Made by a program: the position numbers and the translations under genes. A stretch of DNA of 64,000 nt, taken from Paracoccus pantotrophus (GTDB lineage: Bacteria > Pseudomonadota > Alphaproteobacteria > Rhodobacterales > Rhodobacteraceae). This document shows, piece by piece, positions 26,595 to 35,679 of the stretch. Numbering within the stretch: the first letter of the stretch is position 1; each line of letters opens with the position of its first letter. Location of the stretch: contig NZ_CP044426.1 in the NCBI RefSeq assembly GCF_008824185.1, positions 682,001 through 746,000 on the forward strand, written 5' to 3'. Below the pieces are notes generated by a model. That model ran no database searches. It saw only the letters and a list, made by a program, of their open reading frames with translations, and was not told the DNA's origin.

Positions 26595-27644
26595 GTGCTG
26601 ATCCTTTTCCTCATGCTTGCCGTGCTGGTCGCGGCGCGCCTGCTTGGCTGGCCGGAATGGCGCGGCTGGGCGGGGGTCGCTGCGCTGTGGCTGGCCGCCA
26701 TTGCCGCGCTGGCCCTGGCGCCTGGCAGCACTGTTGCGCGGCTGGTCGGCGGCGATCCTCGGGTCTGGGGGCTGGCCGGCGGCGTGGTGGCGCTGGGACT
26801 GGGCTATCGTCTGCTGCTGCGGCAGTTGCATCGCCGCGCCGTCCCGCTGCCCGATCCGCCCGCGCCCGTGCGGTCCGGCCCGCTTTCGGACCCCGAGCTT
26901 GACCGCTATGCCCGCCATATCGTGCTGCGCGAGCTGGGCGGGCCGGGACAGGCGGCGCTGCGTCGCGCCCGCGTGCTGGTGGTGGGCGCCGGTGGGCTGG
27001 GGGCGCCGATCTGCCTTTATCTGGCGGCGGCCGGTGTCGGGCGCATCACCGTCGCCGACGACGATCAGGTCGGCCTGTCGAACCTGCAGCGCCAGGTGAT
27101 CTTTCGCAGCGCCGATGACGGCCGCCCCAAGGCCGAGGCCGCGCGCGATGCCATGCTGGCGCTGAACCCGCATGTCGAGGTCACGGCGCTGAACCGCCGC
27201 ATCGGGGCCGAGGATGCCGCCCTGGTCGCCGAACATGACCTGGTGCTGGACGGCACCGACAGTTTCGCCGCGCGCCGCGCAGTGAACGCGGCCTGCGCCG
27301 CCGCCGGCGTGCCGCTGGTCGCCGGCGCCATCGCGCAATGGGAAGGGCAGGTGACGATCTGGGATCCGGCCCGCGGTGCGCCCTGCATGGCCTGCATCTT
27401 TCCCGAGGCTCCGGCACCGGGCCTTGCCCCCGCCTGCGCCGAAGCCGGCGTCGTCGGTCCCCTGCCCGGCGTCGTGGGCAGCCTGATGGCGCTGGAGGCG
27501 ATCAAGCTGATCGCGCGGGCGGGCGAGCCCCTGCGCGGCCGCATGCTGATCTTTGACGGGCTTTACGGCGAGAACCGGCTGATGAAGATATCGCGACGCG
27601 CCGATTGCACTGTCTGCGGCTCTGGACATTTCCGCGCAGGCTGA
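26595..27644 (+). CDS. MoeB/ThiF/HesA-family adenylyltransferase with N-terminal membrane segments
   Basis: 349 residues from GTG at 26595 (an ATG at 26613 is possible). The first 85 or so residues hold two to three hydrophobic segments (LILFLMLAVLVAARLLG, GVAALWLAAIAALALAP, VWGLAGGVVALGLGY). The E1-like core follows: YARHIVLRELGGPGQAAL, nucleotide-binding VVGAGGLGAPICLYLAAAG, LSNLQRQVIF, CMACIFPE, GVVGSLMALEAIKLI, and a terminal CTVCGSGH zinc pair. Such proteins adenylate the C-terminus of a ubiquitin-like sulphur carrier (MoaD or ThiS). The membrane anchor is not usual for the family. Confidence 0.8.
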   Translation: MLILFLMLAVLVAARLLGWPEWRGWAGVAALWLAAIAALALAPGSTVARLVGGDPRVWGLAGGVVALGLGYRLLLRQLHRRAVPLPDPPAPVRSGPLSDPELDRYARHIVLRELGGPGQAALRRARVLVVGAGGLGAPICLYLAAAGVGRITVADDDQVGLSNLQRQVIFRSADDGRPKAEAARDAMLALNPHVEVTALNRRIGAEDAALVAEHDLVLDGTDSFAARRAVNAACAAAGVPLVAGAIAQWEGQVTIWDPARGAPCMACIFPEAPAPGLAPACAEAGVVGPLPGVVGSLMALEAIKLIARAGEPLRGRMLIFDGLYGENRLMKISRRADCTVCGSGHFRAG

Positions 27645-27673
27645 AACACTCGCCCCCGGAAAAGGAGGCTCGC

Positions 27674-29710
27674 ATGAACCCCGAACTGACGCATTGGACC
27701 GGCCCCCTGGGCCTGCCGCGTTTCGACCTGATCCGCGACGAGGATTTCGACCCGGCCTTCGACGCCTGCCTGAAATTGGCCGAGGAGGCTGTCGAGACCA
27801 TCGCCGCCAATCCCGCGCCGCCGGACTTTGCCAATACCGTCGCCGCGCTGGAGACGGCCGAGGAGCCGCTGAACCGGCTCTGCGCCATCTTCTTCACCCT
27901 GACTGGCGTCGATTCCAACCCGGCGCGCGAGGATCTGCAGCGCCGCATCGCCCCGCGCCTGGCCGCGCATGGCAGCAAGGTCAGCATGGACCCGAGGCTG
28001 TTCGACCGGGTCGAGGCGGTGATGCAGGATGCGGGCGGGCTTGCGCCCGAGGACTGCCGCCTGACCGAGCTGACCCTGCGCGGGCTGCGCCGGGCGGGCG
28101 CGGGCCTGACCGGCGCGGCGCGCGAGCGCATGGCGGCGATCCGCGAGCGGCTGGCGGTGCTGTCGACCGATTTCGCCCAGAACGTGCTGACGGACGAGCG
28201 CGACTTTGCCATGGGTGTCGCCGACGACCAGCTGTCCGGCCTGCCGGATTGGCTGGTCCGCGCCATGCGGGCGGCAGCGCGCGAACGCGGGATGCCGGGG
28301 CAGGTGGTGACGCTGAACCGCTCGCTGATCGTGCCCTTCCTGGAATATTGCGAAGACCGCGCCCTGCGCGAGGCGGCCTGGCGGGCCTGGTGCGCGCGCG
28401 GCTCGGGGCAGGGCGCGGGCGGGGCCGCGACCGACAACCGCCCCATCGCCGCCGAGATCCTGCAATTGCGCCACGAGCGCGCCCGGCTGCTGGGCTATGA
28501 GGATTTCGCCAGCTACAAGCTGGAGCCCGAGATGGCCCGCAATGCCGGGAATGTCGAGGCGCTGCTGACCCAGGTCTGGGCTGCGGCCAAGACCAGGGCC
28601 GAGGCCGATGCCGAGCGCCTGACCGCGATGCTGCGCGAGGACGGGGTGAACGGCGTGCTGGAACCCTGGGACTGGCGCTTCTATGCCGAGCGCCGGCGCA
28701 AGGCCGAACACGATCTCGACGAGGCCGAGGTCAAGCCCTATCTGACGCTGGAGGCGATGCTGGGCGCAGTCTTCGACACCGCGCAGCGCCTGTTCGGGAT
28801 CGAGATGCGCGCGTTCACGGCGCCGCTCTGGTCGCCCGATGCCCGCGCCTGGGAGGTGACGCGGGACGGCCGGCGCATGGCGGTCTTCGTCGGCGATTAC
28901 TTCGCCCGGCCCGGCAAGCGGTCGGGGGCCTGGTGTTCGTCGCTGCAACAGCAGCACAAGATCGGCGCGGGGCAGCGGCCGATCGTCACCAATGTCTGCA
29001 ACTTCACCCCGCCCGAGGCCGCGGGCGCGCCGGCTTATCTGTCCTGGGACGATGCCCATACGCTGTTCCACGAATTCGGCCATGCGCTGCACCATATCCT
29101 GTCGGACGTGTCCTGGCCCTCGATCTCGGGTACCTCGGTGGCGCGGGATTTCGTCGAGCTGCCCAGCCAGCTTTTCGAGCATTGGCTGGAACAGCCCGAG
29201 GTGCTGGACCGCCATGCCCGCCATGCCGAGACCGGGGCGCCACTGCCCGCGGCGCTGCGCGACCGCATCCTGGCGGCCGGCAATGCCGACCAGGGCTTTG
29301 CCACCACCGAATATCTGGAAAGCGCGCTGGTGGACCTGGCCTTTCACCGCGGCGCGCCGCCCGCCGACCCGATGGCGCGGCAGGCCGAGGTGCTGGCGGA
29401 ACTGGGCGCGCCGGCCGCTATCCCGATGCGCCATGCCACGCCGCATTTCGCGCATGTGTTTTCCGGCGACGGCTATTCCTCGGGCTATTACAGCTACATG
29501 TGGTCCGAGGTGATGGATGCCGACGCTTTCGCGGCCTTCATGGAAAAGGGCGATCCCTTCGACGCCGAAACCGCGTGCCGGCTGGAGCAATGGATTCTTT
29601 CCAAGGGTGATTCCCGGCCGGCCGACGAGCTGTGGCTGAAGTTCCGCGGCCGTACCCCCGGCGTCGAGGCATTGCTGAAGGGACGCGGGCTTTTGTCCGA
29701 GGCCGGCTGA
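27674..29710 (+). CDS. M3-family oligopeptidase (oligopeptidase A / Dcp-like)
   Basis: Cytosolic zinc metallopeptidase of 678 residues, typical for the family. The zinc site is LFHEFGHALHHIL (HExxH) at about residues 465-477. Other conserved blocks are VGDYFARPGKRSGAWCSSLQQQ, SGTSVARDFVELPSQLFEHWL and the substrate-loop GYSSGYYSYMWSEVMDADAF near the end. A strong AAAGGAGG site precedes ATG 27674. It degrades short peptides, including cleaved signal peptides in related species. It could be named prlC or dcp; the subfamily is not decided. Confidence 0.93.
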   Translation: MNPELTHWTGPLGLPRFDLIRDEDFDPAFDACLKLAEEAVETIAANPAPPDFANTVAALETAEEPLNRLCAIFFTLTGVDSNPAREDLQRRIAPRLAAHGSKVSMDPRLFDRVEAVMQDAGGLAPEDCRLTELTLRGLRRAGAGLTGAARERMAAIRERLAVLSTDFAQNVLTDERDFAMGVADDQLSGLPDWLVRAMRAAARERGMPGQVVTLNRSLIVPFLEYCEDRALREAAWRAWCARGSGQGAGGAATDNRPIAAEILQLRHERARLLGYEDFASYKLEPEMARNAGNVEALLTQVWAAAKTRAEADAERLTAMLREDGVNGVLEPWDWRFYAERRRKAEHDLDEAEVKPYLTLEAMLGAVFDTAQRLFGIEMRAFTAPLWSPDARAWEVTRDGRRMAVFVGDYFARPGKRSGAWCSSLQQQHKIGAGQRPIVTNVCNFTPPEAAGAPAYLSWDDAHTLFHEFGHALHHILSDVSWPSISGTSVARDFVELPSQLFEHWLEQPEVLDRHARHAETGAPLPAALRDRILAAGNADQGFATTEYLESALVDLAFHRGAPPADPMARQAEVLAELGAPAAIPMRHATPHFAHVFSGDGYSSGYYSYMWSEVMDADAFAAFMEKGDPFDAETACRLEQWILSKGDSRPADELWLKFRGRTPGVEALLKGRGLLSEAG

Positions 29711-29964
29711 CCGCGGCTTGCGCAGGATGCGTTTCGCCGGACAAGGGCTTGCGCGAATCCGCCGCCGGGCGGCGATCCGGCGGCCGTGGCGGCCGATGTC
29801 ACAACTGCAAGGCAATATGACCTGGAGGCTGATCGCCGCCAGGTCGGCATCAACCCGTCCATTCCGGCAGGAAAGGCGCCAATTTCTTGATGGCCCGGCT
29901 GCACCGGCCTATCCTTCCCGTGCAGTTTCTGGAATGTAGGCGGTAATCTGTCCGGGAGGATGGC

Positions 29965-30741
29965 ATGCAGGTTTTCAAGGCAGCCTCGATGAAAAGCGTC
30001 GATGAAGTGCCGATCGACAAGATGGGACTTCAGCATTACTTCGCCAATTACGAAAAATATATCGGCCCCCTGCGTATGCAGCCGCTGCGATTGCTGGAAT
30101 TGGGAATAGCGCGGGGCGATTCGCTGAGATATTGGGAATCCTGGCTGCCGAACGCCGAAATCACCGGGCTGGACATCAATCCCTGCTCGGCGCGCTTCGA
30201 AAGCGGGCGGGTGCGCTGCTATGTCGGCGAACAACAGGACAAGGCGCTTCTGGACCGGATCGCGGCGGAACGGGCGCCGCAAGGTTTCGACGTCATCATC
30301 GACGATGCCTCGCATGTCGGGCAATTGTCCCGCATCAGCTTCTGGCATCTTTTCGAACACCACCTCAAGCCGGGCGGATATTACTTTATCGAGGATTGGG
30401 GCACCGGTTATTGGCGGCAATATCCCGACGGCAAATCCTATCGTCCCCGGCCGCCCCGGCTTTCCCCGCATGAACGGCTGCTCGACAGGTTGCATCGGTC
30501 GCGGCCGGTGCAGGCGGTTTATCCGCTGGGCAAGCTGACCGGCTGGATGCGCTGGCACCTGGTGCGCCGGCGGTTCCACGGCCATGACCGCGGCATGGTC
30601 GGCTTCGTCAAGGAACTGATCGACGAATGCGGGGCCGAGGACATGACCCATCCCGATTTCGGCACCGGCACGCCACGCGCCTCGCGCTTTGCCTGGATGC
30701 GCGTCTCGCTGGGCCATGTGGTGATCCGCAAGGCCGGCTGA
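29965..30741 (+). CDS. Class I SAM-dependent methyltransferase (macrocin O-methyltransferase-like)
   Basis: 258 residues. The SAM-binding core is LLELGIARGDSLRYWESWLPNAEITGLDINP, then FDVIIDDASHVGQLSRISFWHLFEHHLKPGGYYFIEDWGTGYW. That layout matches O-methyltransferases acting on sugar-containing natural products or surface glycans. The C-terminal half is rich in Arg. The upstream 250 bp and the first third of the gene look less GC-rich than the neighbours, which hints at transfer. It stands alone; no glycan or polyketide genes are nearby, so the substrate is open. Confidence 0.75.
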   Translation: MQVFKAASMKSVDEVPIDKMGLQHYFANYEKYIGPLRMQPLRLLELGIARGDSLRYWESWLPNAEITGLDINPCSARFESGRVRCYVGEQQDKALLDRIAAERAPQGFDVIIDDASHVGQLSRISFWHLFEHHLKPGGYYFIEDWGTGYWRQYPDGKSYRPRPPRLSPHERLLDRLHRSRPVQAVYPLGKLTGWMRWHLVRRRFHGHDRGMVGFVKELIDECGAEDMTHPDFGTGTPRASRFAWMRVSLGHVVIRKAG

Positions 30742-30757
30742 CCTGCCGGCACGGGTT

Positions 30758-31360
30758 TCAGTCGCGGATCTCGTCGGGATCGACGCCCCAGATCGTGGTC
30801 TTGGGCACCCAGCCCTTTTCGCCGCCGCCCGAGACCCGGCACCAGTCGGGATTGCATTCATGCAGCCGGACGATGGCGCCGGCCTCGGCCCGCGCCACCA
30901 CCTCGGCGCGCGGCTCGGGGCGGGCCTGCAGGTCCAGCATGTCCTTGGTCACGATGGCGGTGCGCACGCCCGACAGCAGGGAATAATGCACCCAGCCGCC
31001 GGCGCCGTCCTGGTCTTCGACCCGGCGCCAATGACCGAACTCGGCCACCACGCGCAGGGGCATGCCGGCATGGCGGAACACCCAGTCGATGCGATGCGAC
31101 AGGCTGGGACCGCGCCGCGCATTGCCCTCGCTGCCCTTGAGGCTGACATAGCGCGGCAGCGGCAGGTTGGTGACAGAGCCGCGATTCGGGTCGCGCCGGC
31201 CGTCCTGGTGGCGGCTGATCGTCGCATCGGCCGAGAGGCCGGGGATCTGCTTGGCATCCAGCGTCTCGCCCGGATCGGTGGCTTGCGCCAGCGCCGCCGA
31301 TCCCAAGCACGCCCCCGTCGCCAGTATCGCGGCGCCAAGCCAGACCTGTCCTTGCTTCAT
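30758..31360 (-). CDS. Secreted SH3-domain protein
   Basis: 200 residues from ATG 31360. The signal peptide (MKQGQVWLGAAILATGACLGSAALAQ) is followed by two bacterial SH3-like (SH3_4/YrvJ-type) units: LPRYVSLKGSEGNARRGPSLSHRIDWVFRHAGMPLRVV...WRRVEDQDGAGGWVHYSLLSG, then the AIVTKDMLDLQARPE...EKGWVPKTTIWG repeat. Such periplasmic proteins often bind peptidoglycan. An upstream in-frame ATG would add a basic leader but weakens the signal peptide, so 31360 is preferred. Confidence 0.82.
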   Translation of the reverse strand: MKQGQVWLGAAILATGACLGSAALAQATDPGETLDAKQIPGLSADATISRHQDGRRDPNRGSVTNLPLPRYVSLKGSEGNARRGPSLSHRIDWVFRHAGMPLRVVAEFGHWRRVEDQDGAGGWVHYSLLSGVRTAIVTKDMLDLQARPEPRAEVVARAEAGAIVRLHECNPDWCRVSGGGEKGWVPKTTIWGVDPDEIRD

Positions 31361-31451
31361 CTGCCCGTCCTGCTTTTTCGGGGTCTTGTGCCTGCCCCGC
31401 ATCGCGGGCACTTTGCCAAAAGCCGCCCGGCTTTGGAAGAGAGGAGCGACC

Positions 31452-32462
31452 ATGCCCGCCGTTCATGCGACCGATCCGACCCGCTCGCGCCTTAAAGTTA
31501 CCGTGACCCGGCGCCTGCCGGAGGCGGTCGAGACCCGGATGTCCGAGCTTTTCGACGTGTCGCTGAACACCGACGACCGCAAGATGAGTCGCGATGAACT
31601 GGTCGCCGCCATGCGCGTCTCGGACGTTCTGGTGCCGACGATCACCGACCAGATCGACGCCACCATGCTGGCCCAGGCCGGGGACAGGCTGAAGCTGATC
31701 GCCAATTACGGTGCGGGCGTGGACCATATCGACGTGCATTCCGCCCGCCAGCGCGGCATCCTGGTCAGCAACACGCCGGGCGTCGTGACCGAGGATACCG
31801 CGGACGTGGTCATGGCGCTGATCCTGGGCGTCACCCGCCGCCTGCCCGAGGGCATGGCCGAGATGCAGGCCGGCCGCTGGCATGGCTGGTCGCCGACCGC
31901 GCATCTGGGCGGGCGGCTGGGCGGGCGGCGCCTTGGCATCCTGGGCATGGGCCGCATCGGCCAGGCGGTGGCGCGGCGGGCGAATGTCTTCGGCATGCAG
32001 GTGCATTACCATAACCGCCGCCGCCTGCGCCCGGAGGTCGAGGCCGAATTGCAGGCGACCTATTGGGAAAGCCTGGACCAGATGCTGGCGCGCATGGACA
32101 TCGTTTCGGTGAATGCGCCGCATACGCCCTCGACCTTCCACCTGCTGAACGCGCGGCGGCTGAAGCTGATGAAGCCCTCGGCCGTGGTCATCAACACCTC
32201 GCGCGGCGAGGTGATCGACGAGAACGCGCTGACCCGGATGCTGCGCGCGGGCGAGATCGCCGGCGCCGGCCTTGACGTTTTCGAGCATGGGCACGAGATC
32301 AACCCGCGGCTGCGCGAGCTGCCCAATGTCGTGCTGCTGCCGCATATGGGCTCGGCCACCATCGAGGGGCGGATCGAGATGGGCGAGAAAGTCATCATCA
32401 ACATCAAGACCTTTGCCGATGGCCACCGGCCGCCGGACCTGGTGGTGCCCTCGATGCTGTGA
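31452..32462 (+). CDS. D-isomer-specific 2-hydroxyacid dehydrogenase (glyoxylate reductase type)
   Basis: 336 residues from ATG 31452 (GAGGAG upstream). The family blocks are in order: KLIANYGAGVDHIDV, nucleotide-binding LGILGMGRIGQAVARRA, VSVNAPHTPSTFHLLN, VVINTSRGEVIDENAL (catalytic Arg), GLDVFEHG (Glu) and LLPHMGSAT (His). It reduces glyoxylate or hydroxypyruvate with NAD(P)H in this subfamily. A hairpin terminator follows. Next downstream, after 160 bp, is a dimethylglycine dehydrogenase-like gene, fitting one-carbon and glycine metabolism. Confidence 0.88.
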   Translation: MPAVHATDPTRSRLKVTVTRRLPEAVETRMSELFDVSLNTDDRKMSRDELVAAMRVSDVLVPTITDQIDATMLAQAGDRLKLIANYGAGVDHIDVHSARQRGILVSNTPGVVTEDTADVVMALILGVTRRLPEGMAEMQAGRWHGWSPTAHLGGRLGGRRLGILGMGRIGQAVARRANVFGMQVHYHNRRRLRPEVEAELQATYWESLDQMLARMDIVSVNAPHTPSTFHLLNARRLKLMKPSAVVINTSRGEVIDENALTRMLRAGEIAGAGLDVFEHGHEINPRLRELPNVVLLPHMGSATIEGRIEMGEKVIINIKTFADGHRPPDLVVPSML

Positions 32463-32467
32463 CGATG

Positions 32468-32492
32468 CGCCCCGGTTTTCCGGGGCGTTTGC
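32468..32492 (+). terminator. Rho-independent terminator after the hydroxyacid dehydrogenase gene
   Basis: CGCCCCGG at 32468-32475 pairs with CCGGGGCG at 32480-32487 (8 bp, TTTT loop), followed by TTTGC. It begins 6 bp after the stop codon. Confidence 0.75.
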
Positions 32493-32622
32493 TTTCCCGG
32501 ACCGCCCGGATGCGCCATGTCGTTTTTTGCCAAGAACATGTCGCCGGGAATGCGGGCCCGGCGCGCGGTTCGGGCTCTAATCGCCACAGGTAGCCCATGC
32601 GCGGAATAAGGAGTCGCTTGCG

Positions 32623-35115
32623 ATGAAAACCCATGTGAAGGCCCTGGTGGTCGGAGGCGGCGCCGTCGGCTGCGGCATCGCGCTGCATCTGGCCCGCGCG
32701 GGCTGGGAGACGATGCTGGTCGAGCGGGACGAGCTGACGGCGGGCTCGACCTGGCATGCCGCGGGCCTGCTGCCGCTGTTCAACATGGGCTATGCGACCA
32801 GCCATATCCACGACTATTCGGTCAAGCTCTATGCCGGGCTCGAGGCCGAGACCGGGCTGAACGCCGGCTTTACCCGCTGCGGCAACCTGCGCATGGCGCA
32901 GACCGATGCGCGGATGGACGAATACATGCTCTATTCCGCCACCGCCGAGACGGTGGGCATCGAGCATGAATTCCTGACGCCCCAGCAGATCAAGGACCGC
33001 TGGCCGCTGGTCCGCACCGAGGATCTGAAGGGCGCGCTGTTCCATCCGACCGACGGCTATATCAACCCCGCCGACGTGACGCAGGCCATGGCGCGGGCCG
33101 CGCGCATGGCCGGCGCCAGCATCGAGCGCAAGATCCAGGTCAACGGCTACCGCTGGACCGGCGAGGAATGGATCGTCACCTGCGAGAAGATGGTCGAAAG
33201 GGGCGGCAACCTCGTCCCCTCGGGCGAGCAGTTCGAGATCCGCGCCGAACATGTCGTGACCGCGACCGGCAACCATGCGCAGCGCACCGCGCGGCTGCTG
33301 GGCATCAAGATCCCGGCGATCCCGGTCGAGCACCAGTATATCGTGACCGAGCCCGACCCGGCGCTGGTCAAATGGCGCGCCGAGGGCAACCCGGAGCACC
33401 CGGTGCTGCGCGATGCGGACGCCAAATGGTATGTGCGCGAGGAACGCGGCGGCTGGATCCTGGGCCCCTATGAGCGCAATGCCCCGGCGCGCTTCCTCTA
33501 CGACGTGCCGGAAAGCTTCCGCGCCGACCTGTTCCCGCTGGACCTGGAGCGGATCGAAGAGGAATACATGTCGATGATCCACCGGCTTCCCAGTTCGGAA
33601 ACCGTGGGCCTCAAGGACGATTTCAACGGTCCGATCTGCTACACGCCCGACGGCAACCCGCTGGTCGGCCCGGCGCCCGGCCTGCGCAACATGTGGCTGG
33701 CCGAGGGCTTCAGCTTCGGCATCACCGCCGCCGGCGGCACCGGCCATTACCTGGCGCAGATGATGACCGAGGGCGAGGCCGAGATCGACATGGCGAGTCT
33801 CGATCCCCGCCGCTTCGGCGGCTGGATGACCACCGAATACGCCGCCCGCAAGAACGAGGAGGCTTACGAGCATGTCTTCGTCCTGCACCACCCGGACGAG
33901 GAGCGCGAATCCTGCCGTCCGCTGCGCACCGCGCCCGCCTATGACCGGCAGAAGGAAGCCGGCGCGCAATTCGGCCAGGTGAACGGCTGGGAGCGGCCGA
34001 ACTATTATGCCCCCGCCGGTTTCGACGACCATGCCAGCCGCAGCTTCCGCCGCGGCGGCTGGTGGCAATATGCCAAGGCCGAGGCCGAGGCGATCCGGGG
34101 CGCGGCCGGGCTGATCGACGCCTCGGCCTTCGCCAAGCATCGCGTCCATGGCAAGGGGGCGACGGCCTTCCTCGACTGGTTCACCACCAACAAGCTGCCC
34201 AAGGTCGGCCGCATCAACCTGACCTATGCGCTGACCGAGGCCGGCACGACGCGGACCGAATACACCATCGTGCGGCTGGCCGAGGACGACTACTACCTGA
34301 TTTCGGCCGGGGCCTGGGCGGATTACGACGGCGACCACCTGCGCAAGATGGCCGAGGAGATGGAGGGCGAATTCGGCCAGGTGATCGTGCAGGACGTCAC
34401 CACGCAATGGGGCGTCTTTGCCCTCGCCGGGCCGAACAGCCGCGCCATCCTCAAGGAGCTGGTGCGCGATGCCGACCCCGAGACGGTGCTGGGCAACAAG
34501 CGTTTCCCCTGGCTGTCGATGCGCAATATCGAGCTGGGCATGTGCCCCGTCCGCGCCATCCGCGTCGCCTATACCGGCGAGCTGGGCTGGGAGTTGCATC
34601 ACCCGATCGAGTTCGGCCGCTACCTCTGGGACCAGCTGGTCGCGGCGGGCGAGAAGCACGGGCTGAAGCTGGTCGGCGCGCGTGCCCAGAACTGGCTGCG
34701 CCAGGAGAAATCCTATCGGGCCTTCGGCACCGAACTGGGCCGCGACGCGACGCCGCTCGAGGCCGGGCTGGACCGTTTCGTCGATCTGGACAAGGCGTTC
34801 AACGGCAAGCAGGCGATGCTGGCGAAGGGCATCCGCTCGAAATGCGTGACCCTGCTGATCGACGGGCCCGCCGATGCTGATCCCTGGGGGCGCGAGGCGC
34901 TTTATGCCCAGGACGGCACCAGGATCGGACGGCTGACCTCGGGCGGCTGGTCCGTGGCCTTTGGCAAGTCCATCGGCATGGGCTATGTCCGCCCCGATCT
35001 GGCCCAGCCGGGCACCCGGCTCAAGCTGCGGATGCAGCGGGAGTTGTGGGATGCCGAGGTGACCGAGGACAGCCCCTATGACCCGGAAAACAAGGTGATC
35101 CGCGTCGACGGCTGA
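32623..35115 (+). CDS. FAD-dependent dimethylglycine/sarcosine dehydrogenase-like enzyme with GcvT domain
   Basis: 830 residues. The N-terminal FAD-binding oxidoreductase (about 1-390) has VVGGGAVGCGIALHLA and GSTWHAAGLLPLF, the region where the family attaches FAD through His. The linker is FAO_M-like, then a tetrahydrofolate-binding GcvT domain follows (about 430-825: GLIDASAFAKHRVHGKGA, WGVFALAGPNSR, RVAYTGELGWELHHP). It oxidatively demethylates a methylated amine and passes the formaldehyde unit to tetrahydrofolate. Dimethylglycine is the likely substrate but is not proven by sequence. This links to the nearby methionine cycle genes. Confidence 0.87.
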   Translation: MKTHVKALVVGGGAVGCGIALHLARAGWETMLVERDELTAGSTWHAAGLLPLFNMGYATSHIHDYSVKLYAGLEAETGLNAGFTRCGNLRMAQTDARMDEYMLYSATAETVGIEHEFLTPQQIKDRWPLVRTEDLKGALFHPTDGYINPADVTQAMARAARMAGASIERKIQVNGYRWTGEEWIVTCEKMVERGGNLVPSGEQFEIRAEHVVTATGNHAQRTARLLGIKIPAIPVEHQYIVTEPDPALVKWRAEGNPEHPVLRDADAKWYVREERGGWILGPYERNAPARFLYDVPESFRADLFPLDLERIEEEYMSMIHRLPSSETVGLKDDFNGPICYTPDGNPLVGPAPGLRNMWLAEGFSFGITAAGGTGHYLAQMMTEGEAEIDMASLDPRRFGGWMTTEYAARKNEEAYEHVFVLHHPDEERESCRPLRTAPAYDRQKEAGAQFGQVNGWERPNYYAPAGFDDHASRSFRRGGWWQYAKAEAEAIRGAAGLIDASAFAKHRVHGKGATAFLDWFTTNKLPKVGRINLTYALTEAGTTRTEYTIVRLAEDDYYLISAGAWADYDGDHLRKMAEEMEGEFGQVIVQDVTTQWGVFALAGPNSRAILKELVRDADPETVLGNKRFPWLSMRNIELGMCPVRAIRVAYTGELGWELHHPIEFGRYLWDQLVAAGEKHGLKLVGARAQNWLRQEKSYRAFGTELGRDATPLEAGLDRFVDLDKAFNGKQAMLAKGIRSKCVTLLIDGPADADPWGREALYAQDGTRIGRLTSGGWSVAFGKSIGMGYVRPDLAQPGTRLKLRMQRELWDAEVTEDSPYDPENKVIRVDG

Positions 35116-35140
35116 CCTCCTCCCCGGCCGTTGCAGGCGA

Positions 35141-35167
35141 AGGCCCGGACCGCGTGTCCGGGCCTTT
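35141..35167. terminator. Bidirectional hairpin between convergent genes
   Basis: AGGCCCGGAC (35141-35150) pairs perfectly with GTCCGGGCCT (35156-35165) around a 5-nt loop. It lies between the stop of the dehydrogenase gene and the stop of the DUF2244 gene. T runs are short on both sides. Confidence 0.7.
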
Positions 35168-35171
35168 CGGT

Positions 35172-35663
35172 TCAGCGCAACCCGTTCAGCCGCCGCTCCA
35201 GATCGTCGCGCAGCGCCACCCGTTCCTCGGGCGCAAGGAACGCGCCCAGTTCCACCTCGCGCTGGCCGTCGGTCAGGACCAGGTAATCCTCGACCGGGCC
35301 GTTCCGGCGCAGGGCGGTGCGCACCCAATAGGGGTTGGTTCGCCAGATGCGGTCCGGCCGTCCGGGATCACTGCGGGTCAGGATCAGGCGGTCGCGGTCA
35401 AGCAGCATGACCTCGCGCGCGGTGCCATAGCTGCGCACGATGCCCTGCCACAACCCCCAGACCGCCAGCGCCGCAAAGGGCAGAAGTCCCCATAGCACCT
35501 TCGATCCGACCACCGCCAGCAGGGGCAGCGCCAGTCCTGCGGCGGTCAGCCCGATCACCCAGACAAAACCCTGCCGGGACAGCGAGCGGTGAGGCCAGAT
35601 CTCGAGCCGAAAGCAGACGGCCCCGGATTGCTCCGGGGCCGCGTCGTGCCATGCATAGGGCAT
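35172..35663 (-). CDS. DUF2244 family membrane protein
   Basis: 163 residues with two adjacent membrane segments (FVWVIGLTAAGLALPLLAVV, LWGLLPFAALAVWGLWQ). A cytosolic-looking C-terminal part follows (MLLDRDRLILTRSDPGRP, TNPYWVRTAL), matching DUF2244. The family recurs next to cytochrome oxidase genes in Alphaproteobacteria and may help oxidase maturation, but this is inferred from context only. It follows ctaD after 16 bp on the same strand, so it is probably in the same transcript. Confidence 0.85.
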   Translation of the reverse strand: MPYAWHDAAPEQSGAVCFRLEIWPHRSLSRQGFVWVIGLTAAGLALPLLAVVGSKVLWGLLPFAALAVWGLWQGIVRSYGTAREVMLLDRDRLILTRSDPGRPDRIWRTNPYWVRTALRRNGPVEDYLVLTDGQREVELGAFLAPEERVALRDDLERRLNGLR

Positions 35664-35679
35664 CGTTCAATGCGCGGGA

